A stretch of DNA of 63,510 nt from Clostridia bacterium (lineage in GTDB: Bacteria; Bacillota; Clostridia; Oscillospirales; Acutalibacteraceae): NCBI GenBank assembly GCA_900770165.1, contig CAAGJJ010000035.1, positions 1-63,510 on the forward strand, in the 5' to 3' direction. A program made the translations under genes and the position numbers. Below, one piece after another: positions 34,176 through 43,314 of the stretch. Under the pieces are notes generated by a model, which saw only the letters and a list, made by a program, of their open reading frames with translations, had not been told where the DNA came from and made no database searches. Numbering within the stretch: position 1 is the first letter of the stretch; the number at the start of each line of letters is the position of its first letter.

Positions 34176-35323
34176 TATATTTAGATAATGCTGCGACAAC
34201 CTTTCCTAAACCTGCATCTGTAAATTCGGCAGTGTCAAGAGCAATGAGGATGTATGGTGCTAATCCAGGAAGAAGTGGACATAAAATGTCTATTTCATCT
34301 GCAGAAGAAATTTATAAATGTAGAAAAGCAATTGCTAAATTGTTTAATTTTGAAGATGAGAGCAATATTGTATTTACACTAAATTGTACACAATGTGTTA
34401 ATATGGTTTTAAAGGGGATATTAAAGCCGGGAGATCATGCTGTAGTATCTTGCTTAGAACACAATGCAGTAATGAGACCTGTAAAAAAACTTAATGATCA
34501 AGGAGTAAATTTTACTATAGCTAATATTTTTCCAGGTGACGATGAAAAAACTCTCGATTCATTTAGAAAGTCTTTAAATGAACGAACTAAGTTAATAGTA
34601 TGTATGCACGCTTCAAATGTTTGGGGGATAAAATTACCTATTGAAAGAATTTCAGCCATGGGCAGGCAATATGGTATACCAACAATGGTTGATGCAGCAC
34701 AGAGCGCTGGGGTTATACCAATAGATTTAACATTAAATAAAATAGATTTTCTTTGTATGGCAGGACATAAAGGGCTAATGGGGCCAATGGGTACGGGAGT
34801 GCTAATAGTAAGAAATTCCGAAAACCTAAATACTATTATTGAAGGTGGAACAGGAACTGGGTCGCAGTCGCTGTATCAACCTGAAACAATGCCAGATAAA
34901 TTTGAAAGTGGGACTCCTAATATGCCTGGAATAGCTGGGCTTAGAGCAGGCGTTGAGTTTATTACTAGAACTAGAGTCAATAGAATATTTAAGCATGAAT
35001 TTGACTTAATTGTTAGGCTATATGATAAACTTTCAAAAATAAAATGTGTGAAATTGTATACAAATAGACCAGATCCAGAACACTGTGTTCCATTGCTATC
35101 ATTTAATATAAAGGGCAAAGATAGTGAAATGGTTGCAGATTTTTTAAATAAAGAGGGAATAGCAGTAAGAGCAGGAATGCATTGTGCACCTTTAGCTCAT
35201 AATTTTTATAATACATTAGAAACTGGAGCTATTAGGGTTTGTCCTTCATACTTTACAAAGACTTCAGATATAGATTATTTTGTTATGACTATTAAAAGAT
35301 TTGAGAAAAAATATATAATTTAA
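34172..35323 (+). CDS. class V aminotransferase, cysteine desulfurase family
   Basis: A 383-residue PLP enzyme of the TIGR01977 group. YLDNAATTFPKP opens the protein, VDAAQSAGVIP precedes the PLP lysine K200 in AGHKGLMGP, and a cysteine in RAGMHCAP near 338 is the expected persulfide residue. Cys desulfurases take sulfur (or selenium) from cysteine or selenocysteine. The 4-nt overlap with the DUF3343 protein suggests a donor-carrier pair. No iscU or selD is nearby, so the acceptor is unknown. Confidence 0.92.
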   Translation: MIYLDNAATTFPKPASVNSAVSRAMRMYGANPGRSGHKMSISSAEEIYKCRKAIAKLFNFEDESNIVFTLNCTQCVNMVLKGILKPGDHAVVSCLEHNAVMRPVKKLNDQGVNFTIANIFPGDDEKTLDSFRKSLNERTKLIVCMHASNVWGIKLPIERISAMGRQYGIPTMVDAAQSAGVIPIDLTLNKIDFLCMAGHKGLMGPMGTGVLIVRNSENLNTIIEGGTGTGSQSLYQPETMPDKFESGTPNMPGIAGLRAGVEFITRTRVNRIFKHEFDLIVRLYDKLSKIKCVKLYTNRPDPEHCVPLLSFNIKGKDSEMVADFLNKEGIAVRAGMHCAPLAHNFYNTLETGAIRVCPSYFTKTSDIDYFVMTIKRFEKKYII

Positions 35324-35408
35324 AAATATTAATCTTGCATAAGTGCAAATATATGTTAAACTTATAATATATGTTAAAATTTAAATGAATAGCATGAAAG
35401 GAAGTATA

Positions 35409-36287
35409 ATGGATATTTCGAGTTTGTTTAAGTCATTTATTAGTTTAATGAATACATTCGGAATTGCAGACCTTTTAGATGTATCTGTGGTTGCGTTTAT
35501 AATATATAGTTTAATAAAGATAGTTAGAGAAACAAGAGCAGAACAATTAGTTAAAGGCATTTTTATATTGGTAATAGGATATTTTTTATCTTATCAATTT
35601 AATTTAAAAATGCTTAGTACTATTTTGAATAGTATTTTTCAGTTTGGTGTAATTGTTCTTATATTTGTATTTCAACCAGAACTAAGAAGAGCACTGGAGC
35701 AAATTGGACGAAGCAAGTTGGGAGATTATTGGTCTTTTCCTACTGGGAACAATGAGGAATATATAAAATTACAAAAAAATGCAATTAAGGTTGTAGCAGA
35801 TGCAGCGGAAGAATTTAAACAAAGTAAAACCGGTGCTCTTATGGTTTTTGAAAGAAAAACAAAATTAGGAGATATTATTTCAACTGGAACAATTGTGGAT
35901 GCTAAGCCATCGGTTGCAATATTGGGCAATATATTTTATAATAAGGCGCCATTACACGATGGAGCAATGATTTTAAGAGATGGCTCAATTTATGCAGCAG
36001 GTTGTATATTACCCTTAACTAGAAATGAAAATGTTAGTATAGATTTAGGTACTAGACACAGGGCTGCACTTGGAATGAGTGAAAATTCAGATGCTGTTAT
36101 TGTAGTTGTATCTGAAGAAACAGGAAGTATTTCAATTGCAATGAATGGTATCTTAAAACGAAATTATAATAGGGAAACTCTAGAACGTGAACTAATAGAT
36201 TTAATCCTTCCTGAAAGTACAGAAGGCAATATAAGAAAGTTGGGTAGCCTAAGACCTAGGAAGGAGAACAAAAATGAAAAAGATTGA
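35409..36287 (+). CDS. cdaA: diadenylate cyclase CdaA
   Basis: A membrane-bound c-di-AMP synthase of about 292 residues. Three N-terminal helices (about 15-95) are followed by the DAC domain with HDGAMILRDG near 182-191 and GTRHRAALGMSE near 210, which are the DGA and RHR catalytic motifs. The ATG at 35409 is chosen because AAAGGAAG lies just upstream; the frame opens eight codons earlier without an RBS. The cdaR-like gene overlaps by 14 nt. c-di-AMP controls turgor and wall homeostasis. glmM, often next, is absent. Confidence 0.95.
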   Translation: MDISSLFKSFISLMNTFGIADLLDVSVVAFIIYSLIKIVRETRAEQLVKGIFILVIGYFLSYQFNLKMLSTILNSIFQFGVIVLIFVFQPELRRALEQIGRSKLGDYWSFPTGNNEEYIKLQKNAIKVVADAAEEFKQSKTGALMVFERKTKLGDIISTGTIVDAKPSVAILGNIFYNKAPLHDGAMILRDGSIYAAGCILPLTRNENVSIDLGTRHRAALGMSENSDAVIVVVSEETGSISIAMNGILKRNYNRETLERELIDLILPESTEGNIRKLGSLRPRKENKNEKD

Positions 36288-37548
36288 TATTAAAAGGTTT
36301 GATTTAAAGAATTTATTTTATAAAGAAAAATTTGTTATAGTACTTTCAATAGTATTAGCATTTGTAATTTGGCTAGTTATATCTTCCCATGAAACAGAAA
36401 GTAGGCCAATAACAATTTCTGATATACCTATAAATATAGAACTTTCAAATGTTGCAGTTTCAGATGGATTGCAGGTTTTTAGTGGTAATGATTTAACAGC
36501 AGAAGTTTCAGTTACAGGTAATAGAATAGTTGTAGGTCAGTTGTCTAAATCAGATATTAGAGTAGTTGCGCAACAAGCAAGTTCTATAACAGCGCCTGGA
36601 AATTATACTCTTGAACTTACGGCTCGTAAAGCCAGCAATTTAACCGATTATGAGTTTTCTTCAGGAGTAACACCGGGTTTTATAACGGTTATGGTAGATA
36701 GATATAAAGAAGTTGAATTTACCGTAGAAGATAGAATAAAGTATAAATCAGATCCTAAATATTTTGCAGGAAGTACTGTGCTTTCATCACCTAAAGTAAA
36801 AATATCGGGTCCTGAATCGGAGATCTCTAAAGTTCAAAAAATTGTTGCAGAAGCAGATGTTCCAGGTGTTTTAGAAAAAACAAAGAACTTAACAGCACCA
36901 TTAGTTATGTATGATGGGTATGGTGATGTTATTTCAAGTGAAAATATTGTATTAAGTGTAAATACTGAAGAAGTAACTATTCCTATATTATTAAGAAAGA
37001 CTCTGCCGATTACTCCAGTATTCAAAAATAATCCAGAAATGCTGTCGGCGTCAAACGGGAGAGTTAAGGTTACACCTGATACTATGGAAATTGCAGCACC
37101 AGAAGAAGTTTTTCAAACTATGACTACTGCTAATTTAGTTTCTTTAGACTTTGCAACAGTAAATTTGAATAAAACTAAGTTCGATTTATCGCTTGATTTA
37201 CCAATTGGGTGTAAAAGTATAAGTAATGTTTATAATGTAGACTTAACTATAGATTTAAGCGGTTATTCGAGCGATACAAAAACTTTAACTAACTTTGAAT
37301 TTATTAATCTTCCTGAAAATAAACAGGCTTCGGTTAGCACCAAGGCGATATCTGTTGAAGTAATTGGATCGTCGGGCCAAATAAGAAATGTTTCAAGTTC
37401 AGATCTTGTTGGTCAAATTGACATGTCAGAGAAAAAAGATTTTACAGGTAGTACAGAAGTTCCTGTTCAAGTAAAAGTGAATAATCAAAATACATGTTGG
37501 GTATATGGAGAGTATAAAGTAAATATTGAAGTTTCTGAAAAATCTTAA
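36274..37548 (+). CDS. cdaR: YbbR-domain protein CdaR (regulator of CdaA)
   Basis: A 424-residue protein with one N-terminal membrane helix (about 20-38) and an extracytoplasmic part built of repeated YbbR domains (about 45-420). CdaR modulates CdaA. The 14-nt overlap with cdaA is typical and implies coupling. A clear terminator ends this unit. Confidence 0.93.
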   Translation: MKKIDIKRFDLKNLFYKEKFVIVLSIVLAFVIWLVISSHETESRPITISDIPINIELSNVAVSDGLQVFSGNDLTAEVSVTGNRIVVGQLSKSDIRVVAQQASSITAPGNYTLELTARKASNLTDYEFSSGVTPGFITVMVDRYKEVEFTVEDRIKYKSDPKYFAGSTVLSSPKVKISGPESEISKVQKIVAEADVPGVLEKTKNLTAPLVMYDGYGDVISSENIVLSVNTEEVTIPILLRKTLPITPVFKNNPEMLSASNGRVKVTPDTMEIAAPEEVFQTMTTANLVSLDFATVNLNKTKFDLSLDLPIGCKSISNVYNVDLTIDLSGYSSDTKTLTNFEFINLPENKQASVSTKAISVEVIGSSGQIRNVSSSDLVGQIDMSEKKDFTGSTEVPVQVKVNNQNTCWVYGEYKVNIEVSEKS

Positions 37549-37554
37549 ATATTT

Positions 37555-37597
37555 AAATAAACCATACTAATAATTTAATGATTAGTATGGTTTATTT
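37555..37597 (+). terminator. terminator after cdaR
   Basis: A 17-bp stem (AAATAAACCATACTAAT and its complement) with a 9-nt loop, running into TTTTTTT. Confidence 0.9.
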
Positions 37598-37687
37598 TTT
37601 TATATATTTTTAAAATGTAAATTTAATAAATGTGTTCTAAAGATAGTAGTTTGTCCATATGTATTACAAGAAAGGAAGGTATAGCAA

Positions 37688-38704
37688 ATGGACAAATTAA
37701 AAACAAAGGATGAATTTAAAGAAATATTACAATATTTTCCTAAAAAACTTGCCAATTTACTAGATAAAATTCCTAAAAATGTTACCGTAGAAACGCAGGA
37801 GATTAGGTTAAGGTCGGACAAACCAATAGTAATAAATTGTACTAATAAATCTTATTTTATAACTAAATTTGGTGTGCCAACGGCATGCGCAGACGCAAAT
37901 CTTTTAATTATAAATCAAAATGAAATTTTAGAAACGTTTAATAATATGTGCAACTATTCTGTTTATAGTTATCAGTCGGAAATAAGAAATGGTTTTATAA
38001 CTATAAAAGGAGGGCATAGAGTAGGAATTTGTGGAACAGCGGTAATAAATAATTACGATATTGTAGGTGTAAAAGATATATCTTCAATAAATATTAGAAT
38101 AGCAAGACAAGTATATTTAGAAGATTTAAATTTAATTAGAAAAATTGACGAAGGTAATAGTGGAGTTTTGTTAGTAGGGCCTCCATCTTGTGGAAAGACG
38201 ACTATGCTAAGAGATATAGCAAGAGTGTTATCAAATGGAATTTTAGGTTGTATGAAAAAAGTAGCTATTGTAGATGAAAGAGGAGAAATTTCATCGATGT
38301 TTTTAGGATCTAGTCAGAATGATTTAGGGTTATGTGATGTTTTGAATTTATATCCTAAGGGTGAAGGAATAATTCAGGCAATAAGAGCGTTATCTCCGGA
38401 AGTAATTATTTGCGACGAGTTAGGCAGTAATAAAGATATTTCCGCGCTGAAGGAAGGTTTAAACGCAGGAGTTTCAATAATCGCAAGTATGCACGCTAAA
38501 AATATAGCAGAATTTATAAGAAGAAAATCTGCGCAGGAATTAATGACTACAGGGGCATTTAAGAAGATAGTTATGATGAAAAATAGAGAAGTACCAGGAC
38601 ATATTGAAAAAATATATGAGGAGGAAGAAATAAATGCTGAAATTGATAGGATCAATAATGATTGTATTATCAGGAACAGCAATAGGATATATGGTATCGC
38701 ATAG
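37688..38704 (+). CDS. spoIIIAA: stage III sporulation protein AA (ATPase)
   Basis: A 338-residue secretion-type ATPase of the SpoIIIA-SpoIIQ channel, acting in the mother cell during engulfment. Walker A GPPSCGKTTM near 164 and Walker B-like VIICDELG near 240 are present. The ATG follows AAGGAAGG. Its last 71 nt overlap the start of spoIIIAB. Sigma-E control is expected from the family, but I could not find a convincing sigma-E -10/-35 in the short gap. Confidence 0.97.
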   Translation: MDKLKTKDEFKEILQYFPKKLANLLDKIPKNVTVETQEIRLRSDKPIVINCTNKSYFITKFGVPTACADANLLIINQNEILETFNNMCNYSVYSYQSEIRNGFITIKGGHRVGICGTAVINNYDIVGVKDISSINIRIARQVYLEDLNLIRKIDEGNSGVLLVGPPSCGKTTMLRDIARVLSNGILGCMKKVAIVDERGEISSMFLGSSQNDLGLCDVLNLYPKGEGIIQAIRALSPEVIICDELGSNKDISALKEGLNAGVSIIASMHAKNIAEFIRRKSAQELMTTGAFKKIVMMKNREVPGHIEKIYEEEEINAEIDRINNDCIIRNSNRIYGIA

Positions 38705-39140
38705 ATTAAGCATGAGAGCTGCTTTTTTGAACCAGTATATAAAATTTATATCCTTTTGTGAAACACAGATCCGATTTTCAGCCATACCTATTATTGAAAT
38801 ACTTAAAAAGCAACAAAATTCTCAGTATATTTCACTGTTTATAAAAAATTGTATAAAAAAAATAGAGAAGGGTATATCGTTTTCAGAAGCATGGGAAATA
38901 TCTTCAAGTGAAATAAGCAAAGATATGGGCTTAACAACAGAAGATATGAATTTAATAAAAGATTTTGGGGTGGGTCTTGGAAAAAGTGATGTTGATGGTC
39001 AAATATCTCATTGTAGGCTCAATATTAAACTTATGAGCAGTGTGCTAGAGCTGGCAATTGAAAATAAAAAGAAGAAGGGCCGCATATATGTAATGCTTGG
39101 ATCATTTTCAGGTATGGCAATTGTTCTTGTTATGTGTTAA
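38634..39140 (+). CDS. spoIIIAB: stage III sporulation protein AB
   Basis: A 168-residue protein resembling GspF/T2SS inner-membrane proteins, with an N-terminal membrane helix and a C-terminal helix. It starts inside spoIIIAA in another frame. GAGGAGG lies 8 nt before the ATG at 38634, so the 71-nt overlap appears real. EQIGRFG-like parts are replaced by GLTTEDMNLIKDFGVGLGKSD, which fits the family. Confidence 0.95.
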   Translation: MLKLIGSIMIVLSGTAIGYMVSHRLSMRAAFLNQYIKFISFCETQIRFSAIPIIEILKKQQNSQYISLFIKNCIKKIEKGISFSEAWEISSSEISKDMGLTTEDMNLIKDFGVGLGKSDVDGQISHCRLNIKLMSSVLELAIENKKKKGRIYVMLGSFSGMAIVLVMC

Positions 39141-39156
39141 AACGGAGGAATAGTAT

Positions 39157-39351
39157 ATGGATGTTGATTTAATTTTTAAGATAGCAGCAATTGGGATAAT
39201 TGTATCGGTTTTAAATCAACTACTTGTAAGGTCAGGTAGAGAAGAGCAAGCAATGATGACAACATTAGCGGGCTTAATAGTAGTACTAATGATGATAATA
39301 CAGCAGATAGATCAACTATTTAAAACTATTAAATCGGTATTTGGATTATAA
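39157..39351 (+). CDS. spoIIIAC: stage III sporulation protein AC
   Basis: A 64-residue hydrophobic protein with two membrane helices, characteristic of SpoIIIAC. It has an excellent AACGGAGGA SD and is followed 3 bp later by spoIIIAD. Confidence 0.95.
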   Translation: MDVDLIFKIAAIGIIVSVLNQLLVRSGREEQAMMTTLAGLIVVLMMIIQQIDQLFKTIKSVFGL

Positions 39352-39354
39352 ATT

Positions 39355-39741
39355 ATGGAAGTAATTGCAATTTGTATAGTAGGAATAATTACAGCTTTTT
39401 TATCTGTAATGTTAAAAAAACATAATCCAGAATATTCTATTGCAGTTGGAATAGCTGCAGGAATACTAATAATAGGAGTATTATTGGGACATATTACTGG
39501 AGCTATATCACATATTCGTCAACTTTTAGTAGCAACTAAAATACCTTTAGAATACATAGAGATTTTGTTTAAAACATTGGGAATATGCTTTTTAACACAA
39601 TTTGCTTCAGATGTTTGTAAAGATGCTGGTGAAACAGCGTTGTCTTCGAAAATAGAGACTGCAGGCAAAGTGATAATTCTTATTATATCGCTGCCTTTAT
39701 TTGAAAGAATTACAAGTATAGCATTGGAGCTTATAGAATAG
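39355..39741 (+). CDS. spoIIIAD: stage III sporulation protein AD
   Basis: A 128-residue multi-helix membrane protein related to SpoIIIAC. The FLTQFASDVCKDAGETALSSKIE block (near 81-103) is the family signature. It is a component of the feeding-tube complex between mother cell and forespore. It has 3- and 11-bp spacings to its neighbours. Confidence 0.95.
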   Translation: MEVIAICIVGIITAFLSVMLKKHNPEYSIAVGIAAGILIIGVLLGHITGAISHIRQLLVATKIPLEYIEILFKTLGICFLTQFASDVCKDAGETALSSKIETAGKVIILIISLPLFERITSIALELIE

Positions 39742-39752
39742 GTGTATAAAAA

Positions 39753-40901
39753 ATGAAAAGGAAAATATTAATTTACACGCTGTTTATTATTTGGCCGTTT
39801 TATTTTTCAATTCCGGTGTATTCATATGATGACACTTCCTTTGAAAATATATATAAAGAACAAATAGAAATTAGTGGTGCAGATAATTTGGAAAAACAAG
39901 TTCCAGAAGAAACAAAAGAAAGTTTAAATAATATTGGAGTAATAGGAATAGATTGGGATGATATTTCTAATATTTCACCAGATAAAGTATTTGCAGAAAT
40001 TTTAAATATTGCTAAAAAAAAATCGTATAAACCTCTAACATCATTTTCGGTTATTGTATCTATTATAATTTTATGTGCATTATTTGATGGAATGAAAACA
40101 TCATTTGGTAGTAAGCCACTTTCTGATGTGCTGGGGGTTGTTAGTACTTTATGTATTTGTGCATGTGTTGTTGCACCTATAGTTGAATGTATTAATAATT
40201 TATCTTCGATAATACAAAATTCATCGAATTTTATGCTGCTATATGTTCCGGTTATTACTGGCATTATGATATCATCTGGCCAGACACTATCGGCAGGAAA
40301 CTATAATTTTATGATGGTAATTTTAGGAGATACAATATCTCAAATAGTTTCAAGATTACTAGTCCCAATGTTAAATATGGTTTTAGCAGTCGCTGTTGTT
40401 TCTTCTATATCATCTAAGCTTAACCTTTCAGGTGTTAGTGATATGTTTAATAAGGTAGTCAAGTGGATATTAAAATTTATAATGGCAATTTTTGTTTCGC
40501 TTTTGACAATTCAAACATTCGTATCAACCGCTGCAGACAATATAGGAATAAGAAGTATAAAATTTGCTATTAATAGTTTTGTCCCTATAGTGGGGGGAGC
40601 ACTAAGTGATGCATATACTACGGTTTTTAGCTGTCTTAAACTTTTAAAGTCTGGTGTGGGTGCATTTGCTATTTTAGCGTCAGGTTTTATATTTCTGCCC
40701 CCTATAATAGAATGCTTTATCTGGCTTTTTTCTCTTGGGGTAAGTGCGTCTTTTAGCGACATATTTGGTTTGATGCAAATTTCTAAGATGTTAAGGTCAT
40801 CGTCCAAGATTGTAAGCACAATGCTGGTTATTCTTCTATGTATAATAACAATACTAATAGTTTCAACGGGAATTGTTTTAACTGTTGGAGGAGGTCAGTA
40901 G
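39753..40901 (+). CDS. spoIIIAE: stage III sporulation protein AE
   Basis: A 382-residue polytopic membrane protein, with an N-terminal signal (residues 4-23), an extracytoplasmic segment and about seven helices after residue 90. PVITGIMISSGQTLSAGNY near 165 fits the family. Its stop TAG shares one nucleotide with the GTG start of spoIIIAF. Confidence 0.96.
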   Translation: MKRKILIYTLFIIWPFYFSIPVYSYDDTSFENIYKEQIEISGADNLEKQVPEETKESLNNIGVIGIDWDDISNISPDKVFAEILNIAKKKSYKPLTSFSVIVSIIILCALFDGMKTSFGSKPLSDVLGVVSTLCICACVVAPIVECINNLSSIIQNSSNFMLLYVPVITGIMISSGQTLSAGNYNFMMVILGDTISQIVSRLLVPMLNMVLAVAVVSSISSKLNLSGVSDMFNKVVKWILKFIMAIFVSLLTIQTFVSTAADNIGIRSIKFAINSFVPIVGGALSDAYTTVFSCLKLLKSGVGAFAILASGFIFLPPIIECFIWLFSLGVSASFSDIFGLMQISKMLRSSSKIVSTMLVILLCIITILIVSTGIVLTVGGGQ

Positions 40902-41368
40902 TGAATAGTGTGCAATCATGGATAAGTATAATATGCATTTCAGCTATTGCATGTACAATGTTAGAATTTATGGCACCTAATGGTAAGATGGAAAAGATAG
41001 TAAGACTAGTTTTTGGCGCTTTTATGATAATTGCCATTATTAGTCCGATGGTGGATACATGTTTCAATATGGATATAAACATAAGCAGTAGAAAAAATGT
41101 TCTATCATCAAGAACCAACTTTAGTGACAAAATATATGAGCAATCTTTAGATATAGCTAGTGAAAATATTAAAAAGATTGTAATGGATGAATTAAAAGTA
41201 ATGAAAGTTAAGAGTAAAAAAATAGATGTAATTATGGATAAGGAGGACAAAGACTGCATATCAATTAATAAGGTTAAAGTTTATATAGATAATATGAAAC
41301 CAACAGAAAAAGAGGAGGTAAGAAAAAAATTAAAAGATAAGTTAAATATTAATATAGAGATATTATAG
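40901..41368 (+). CDS. spoIIIAF: stage III sporulation protein AF
   Basis: About 155 residues, with two membrane helices near the N-terminus and a soluble tail. The longest frame begins within spoIIIAE. The GTG at 40901 directly follows GGAGGAGG and gives the expected family start (VNSVQSWISIICISAIACT). It overlaps spoIIIAE by 1 nt. Confidence 0.92.
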   Translation: MNSVQSWISIICISAIACTMLEFMAPNGKMEKIVRLVFGAFMIIAIISPMVDTCFNMDINISSRKNVLSSRTNFSDKIYEQSLDIASENIKKIVMDELKVMKVKSKKIDVIMDKEDKDCISINKVKVYIDNMKPTEKEEVRKKLKDKLNINIEIL

Positions 41369-41403
41369 AAAAAAGAAGTGAAAAATTGGTCTGAGGTGAT
41401 TTT

Positions 41404-41979
41404 ATGAATGGTGAAAATAATGGTTCTAATAAAAACATATTAACTGAGTTATGTTTAAACGACAAATATAAAAAAGTAATTATAATTGCCGGAATTATAG
41501 GAATAGCATTAATATTTTTTTCAGGATTTATAAAATCAGAAAAAAAAGGTCAAGAAGTTAATCAAAAAGCCGAGTCAACGTCAATAGATGATTATGTAAA
41601 GCAGTTAGAAGCAAATTTGACAAATATGGTGTCTTGTATAAAAGGAGCAGGCGATTGTAAAGTTATGGTCACTATTGAAAATGGGGCTCAAACAATATAT
41701 GCAACAGAAGGTAAGAAAAACACAGAAGATACTGAAGATTCATCAAATGGGGAGCTAAAAAGAAGACAAAAAAGTGATGATTCGGAAACAAAATACATAA
41801 CAGTTAAAGGACCAAATGGAGAGGAAGAAGCGCTTGCAATTACAGAAGTACAGCCTACAGTTAAGGGGGTGGTTGTAGTTTGTTCTGGAGGGGATGACCC
41901 TGAAGTTCAACAAAGAATAATTAATGCTGTTACAACAGCACTTAATATTACTACAAAAAGGGTATGTGTTACGAAATAG
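41404..41979 (+). CDS. spoIIIAG: stage III sporulation protein AG
   Basis: 191 residues, with one membrane helix (about 22-40) and a C-terminal ring-building domain (about 60-190). SpoIIIAG of Bacillus forms a large ring in the channel. It has a GAGGTGA SD before the ATG. The acidic linker (residues 105-125) is less conserved. Confidence 0.95.
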   Translation: MNGENNGSNKNILTELCLNDKYKKVIIIAGIIGIALIFFSGFIKSEKKGQEVNQKAESTSIDDYVKQLEANLTNMVSCIKGAGDCKVMVTIENGAQTIYATEGKKNTEDTEDSSNGELKRRQKSDDSETKYITVKGPNGEEEALAITEVQPTVKGVVVVCSGGDDPEVQQRIINAVTTALNITTKRVCVTK

Positions 41980-42045
41980 AATTTAGATTAAAAATTTTGA
42001 GTTATAAGTTTAATTTAGAAATAACAAATAATGGAGGTAAATATT

Positions 42046-42627
42046 ATGGGTTTGGGTAAACGTCAAGTTCTTCTTGCGGCATTAGTTTTAGCATTAGGAG
42101 CAGCTGTGTACTTAAATTGGCAATTTTCCGATAATAAAGATTTAGTTGCCACAAATGTTGTTAATTCAACAAAGGAGTTAGGTGAAGCAAAATATGTAAA
42201 TAATAGTGTACAGCCTAATAATGAAGCAAACTCAAGTAAAAATGATGTACCTGAAGAAAAGAAAGTATCTGGAGAAGCAAACGAGTTTTTTGCTAAGGCA
42301 AAGCTTAACCGTCAATCAGCAAGAGATGAAGCAACAGAAATGGTTAAAAATGTTTTAAATGATATAAAATCTAGTGAAGAAGCAAAAGCAGAAGCTATAA
42401 AACAAGCGGCAGATATCGCTAAAAATATACAGCAAGAAGCTAATATAGAAAGTCTTGTAAAGGCAAAAGGATTTGAAGACTGTTTAGCGTTTATACAAAA
42501 TGGAGAGTGTAGCGTTATAGTCAATGCAGGGAGTCTTAATGAGAGTACGGTTATAACAGTTAAAGATATAGTTTCCGGTCAAGCAGGAATAGATTTTGAC
42601 AAAATTAAAATTACTGAAGCAAAATAA
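42046..42627 (+). CDS. spoIIIAH: stage III sporulation protein AH
   Basis: About 193 residues, with an N-terminal membrane helix (about 6-23), a charged helical linker and a C-terminal YscJ/FliF-like domain (about 125-193) that binds SpoIIQ. The ATG at 42046 is 7-8 nt behind GGAGGT; the frame opens five codons earlier at a weaker site. It is the last gene of the spoIIIA operon and a terminator follows. Confidence 0.95.
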   Translation: MGLGKRQVLLAALVLALGAAVYLNWQFSDNKDLVATNVVNSTKELGEAKYVNNSVQPNNEANSSKNDVPEEKKVSGEANEFFAKAKLNRQSARDEATEMVKNVLNDIKSSEEAKAEAIKQAADIAKNIQQEANIESLVKAKGFEDCLAFIQNGECSVIVNAGSLNESTVITVKDIVSGQAGIDFDKIKITEAK

Positions 42628-42633
42628 TTTTTT

Positions 42634-42688
42634 ACGATCAATATCCAGATGTAAAATGATATAATTATCTGGGATTGATCGTATTTTT
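42634..42688 (+). terminator. terminator of spoIIIA operon
   Basis: ACGATCAAT-AT-CCAGAT pairs with ATCTGG-G-ATTGATCGT (15 pairs around a small internal bulge). A 16-nt loop lies between the arms and TATTTTTAT follows. Confidence 0.85.
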
Positions 42689-42733
42689 ATACTTTTGTTT
42701 GCTACTTATTTTTGTTTATCAGCAATAATATAT

Positions 42734-42761
42734 TTGAATATATTGTGCTTTATGGTATAAT
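42734..42761 (+). promoter_or_regulatory. promoter of nusB-recN cluster
   Basis: TTGAAT (42734-42739) and a perfect TATAAT (42756-42761) are separated by 16 bp. The leader to nusB would be about 140 nt. Confidence 0.6.
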
Positions 42762-42859
42762 ATACAGAAATAATTGTATAACTTATTTTGTCGAATAGTT
42801 GTTTATTTTTATAAATATTATTTTGAAAATTTTTCTATAACGATTATAAATTATTACAA

Positions 42860-42909
42860 GGGAGGACAAGCACTAAGTATATTATTATTTATTGTGCTTA
42901 AGAAAAATG
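42860..42909 (+). promoter_or_regulatory. nusB ribosome binding site with hairpin between SD and start
   Basis: GGGAGG at 42860-42865 is 41 nt from the ATG at 42907, too far for a normal RBS. Between them AAGCAC (42868-42873) can pair with GTGCTT (42894-42899). Looping this out brings the SD to about 9 nt from the ATG. Confidence 0.4.
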
Positions 42910-43314
42910 AGAAGACACGAATCCAGAGAGCAAGCCTTTTTACTTATATTTGAATCTAATTTTAAAAATGAGACTATAGAAGAGATAATTGAAAATGCAC
43001 AAGTTTGTAGAAGCATAAAAATAAGTTCTTTTGCCAGAAAGATATTTAATGGAGTTTGTGAAAATAAAACCAATATAGACAAAATTATTGAAGATAACAT
43101 AATCGGTTGGAAGAAAAATAGAATATCTAAAGTTGCTCTTTCTGTTATGAGGCTTGCAATTTATGAAATGCTTTATGAAGTTGATATTCCAAAGAGTGTT
43201 TCTATTAATGAAGCGGTTGAACTCACTAAAAAGTATAGTACAAAAGATGAAGCAGCTTTTGTTAATGGTATTTTAGGTTCGGCTGCTAAAAAAATGGAGA
43301 ACTCTAATGCTTAA
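42907..43314 (+). CDS. nusB: transcription antitermination factor NusB
   Basis: An all-helical RNA-binding protein of about 136 residues that, with NusE, promotes antitermination of rRNA transcription. RHESREQAFLLIFE opens the protein, and the C-terminal SINEAVELTKKYSTKDEAAFVNGILG is diagnostic. The start MRRHES is chosen by homology. It lacks an adjacent SD (see the SD-hairpin feature just upstream). The asp23-like gene usually found before nusB is absent. It overlaps the next gene by 8 nt. Confidence 0.95.
   Translation: MRRHESREQAFLLIFESNFKNETIEEIIENAQVCRSIKISSFARKIFNGVCENKTNIDKIIEDNIIGWKKNRISKVALSVMRLAIYEMLYEVDIPKSVSINEAVELTKKYSTKDEAAFVNGILGSAAKKMENSNA

Noticed and set aside
37598..37687. 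Sigma-E promoter for spoIIIA
   Set aside because: A CATATGTAT-like -10 is visible, but no -35 at the right distance; not strong enough to call.
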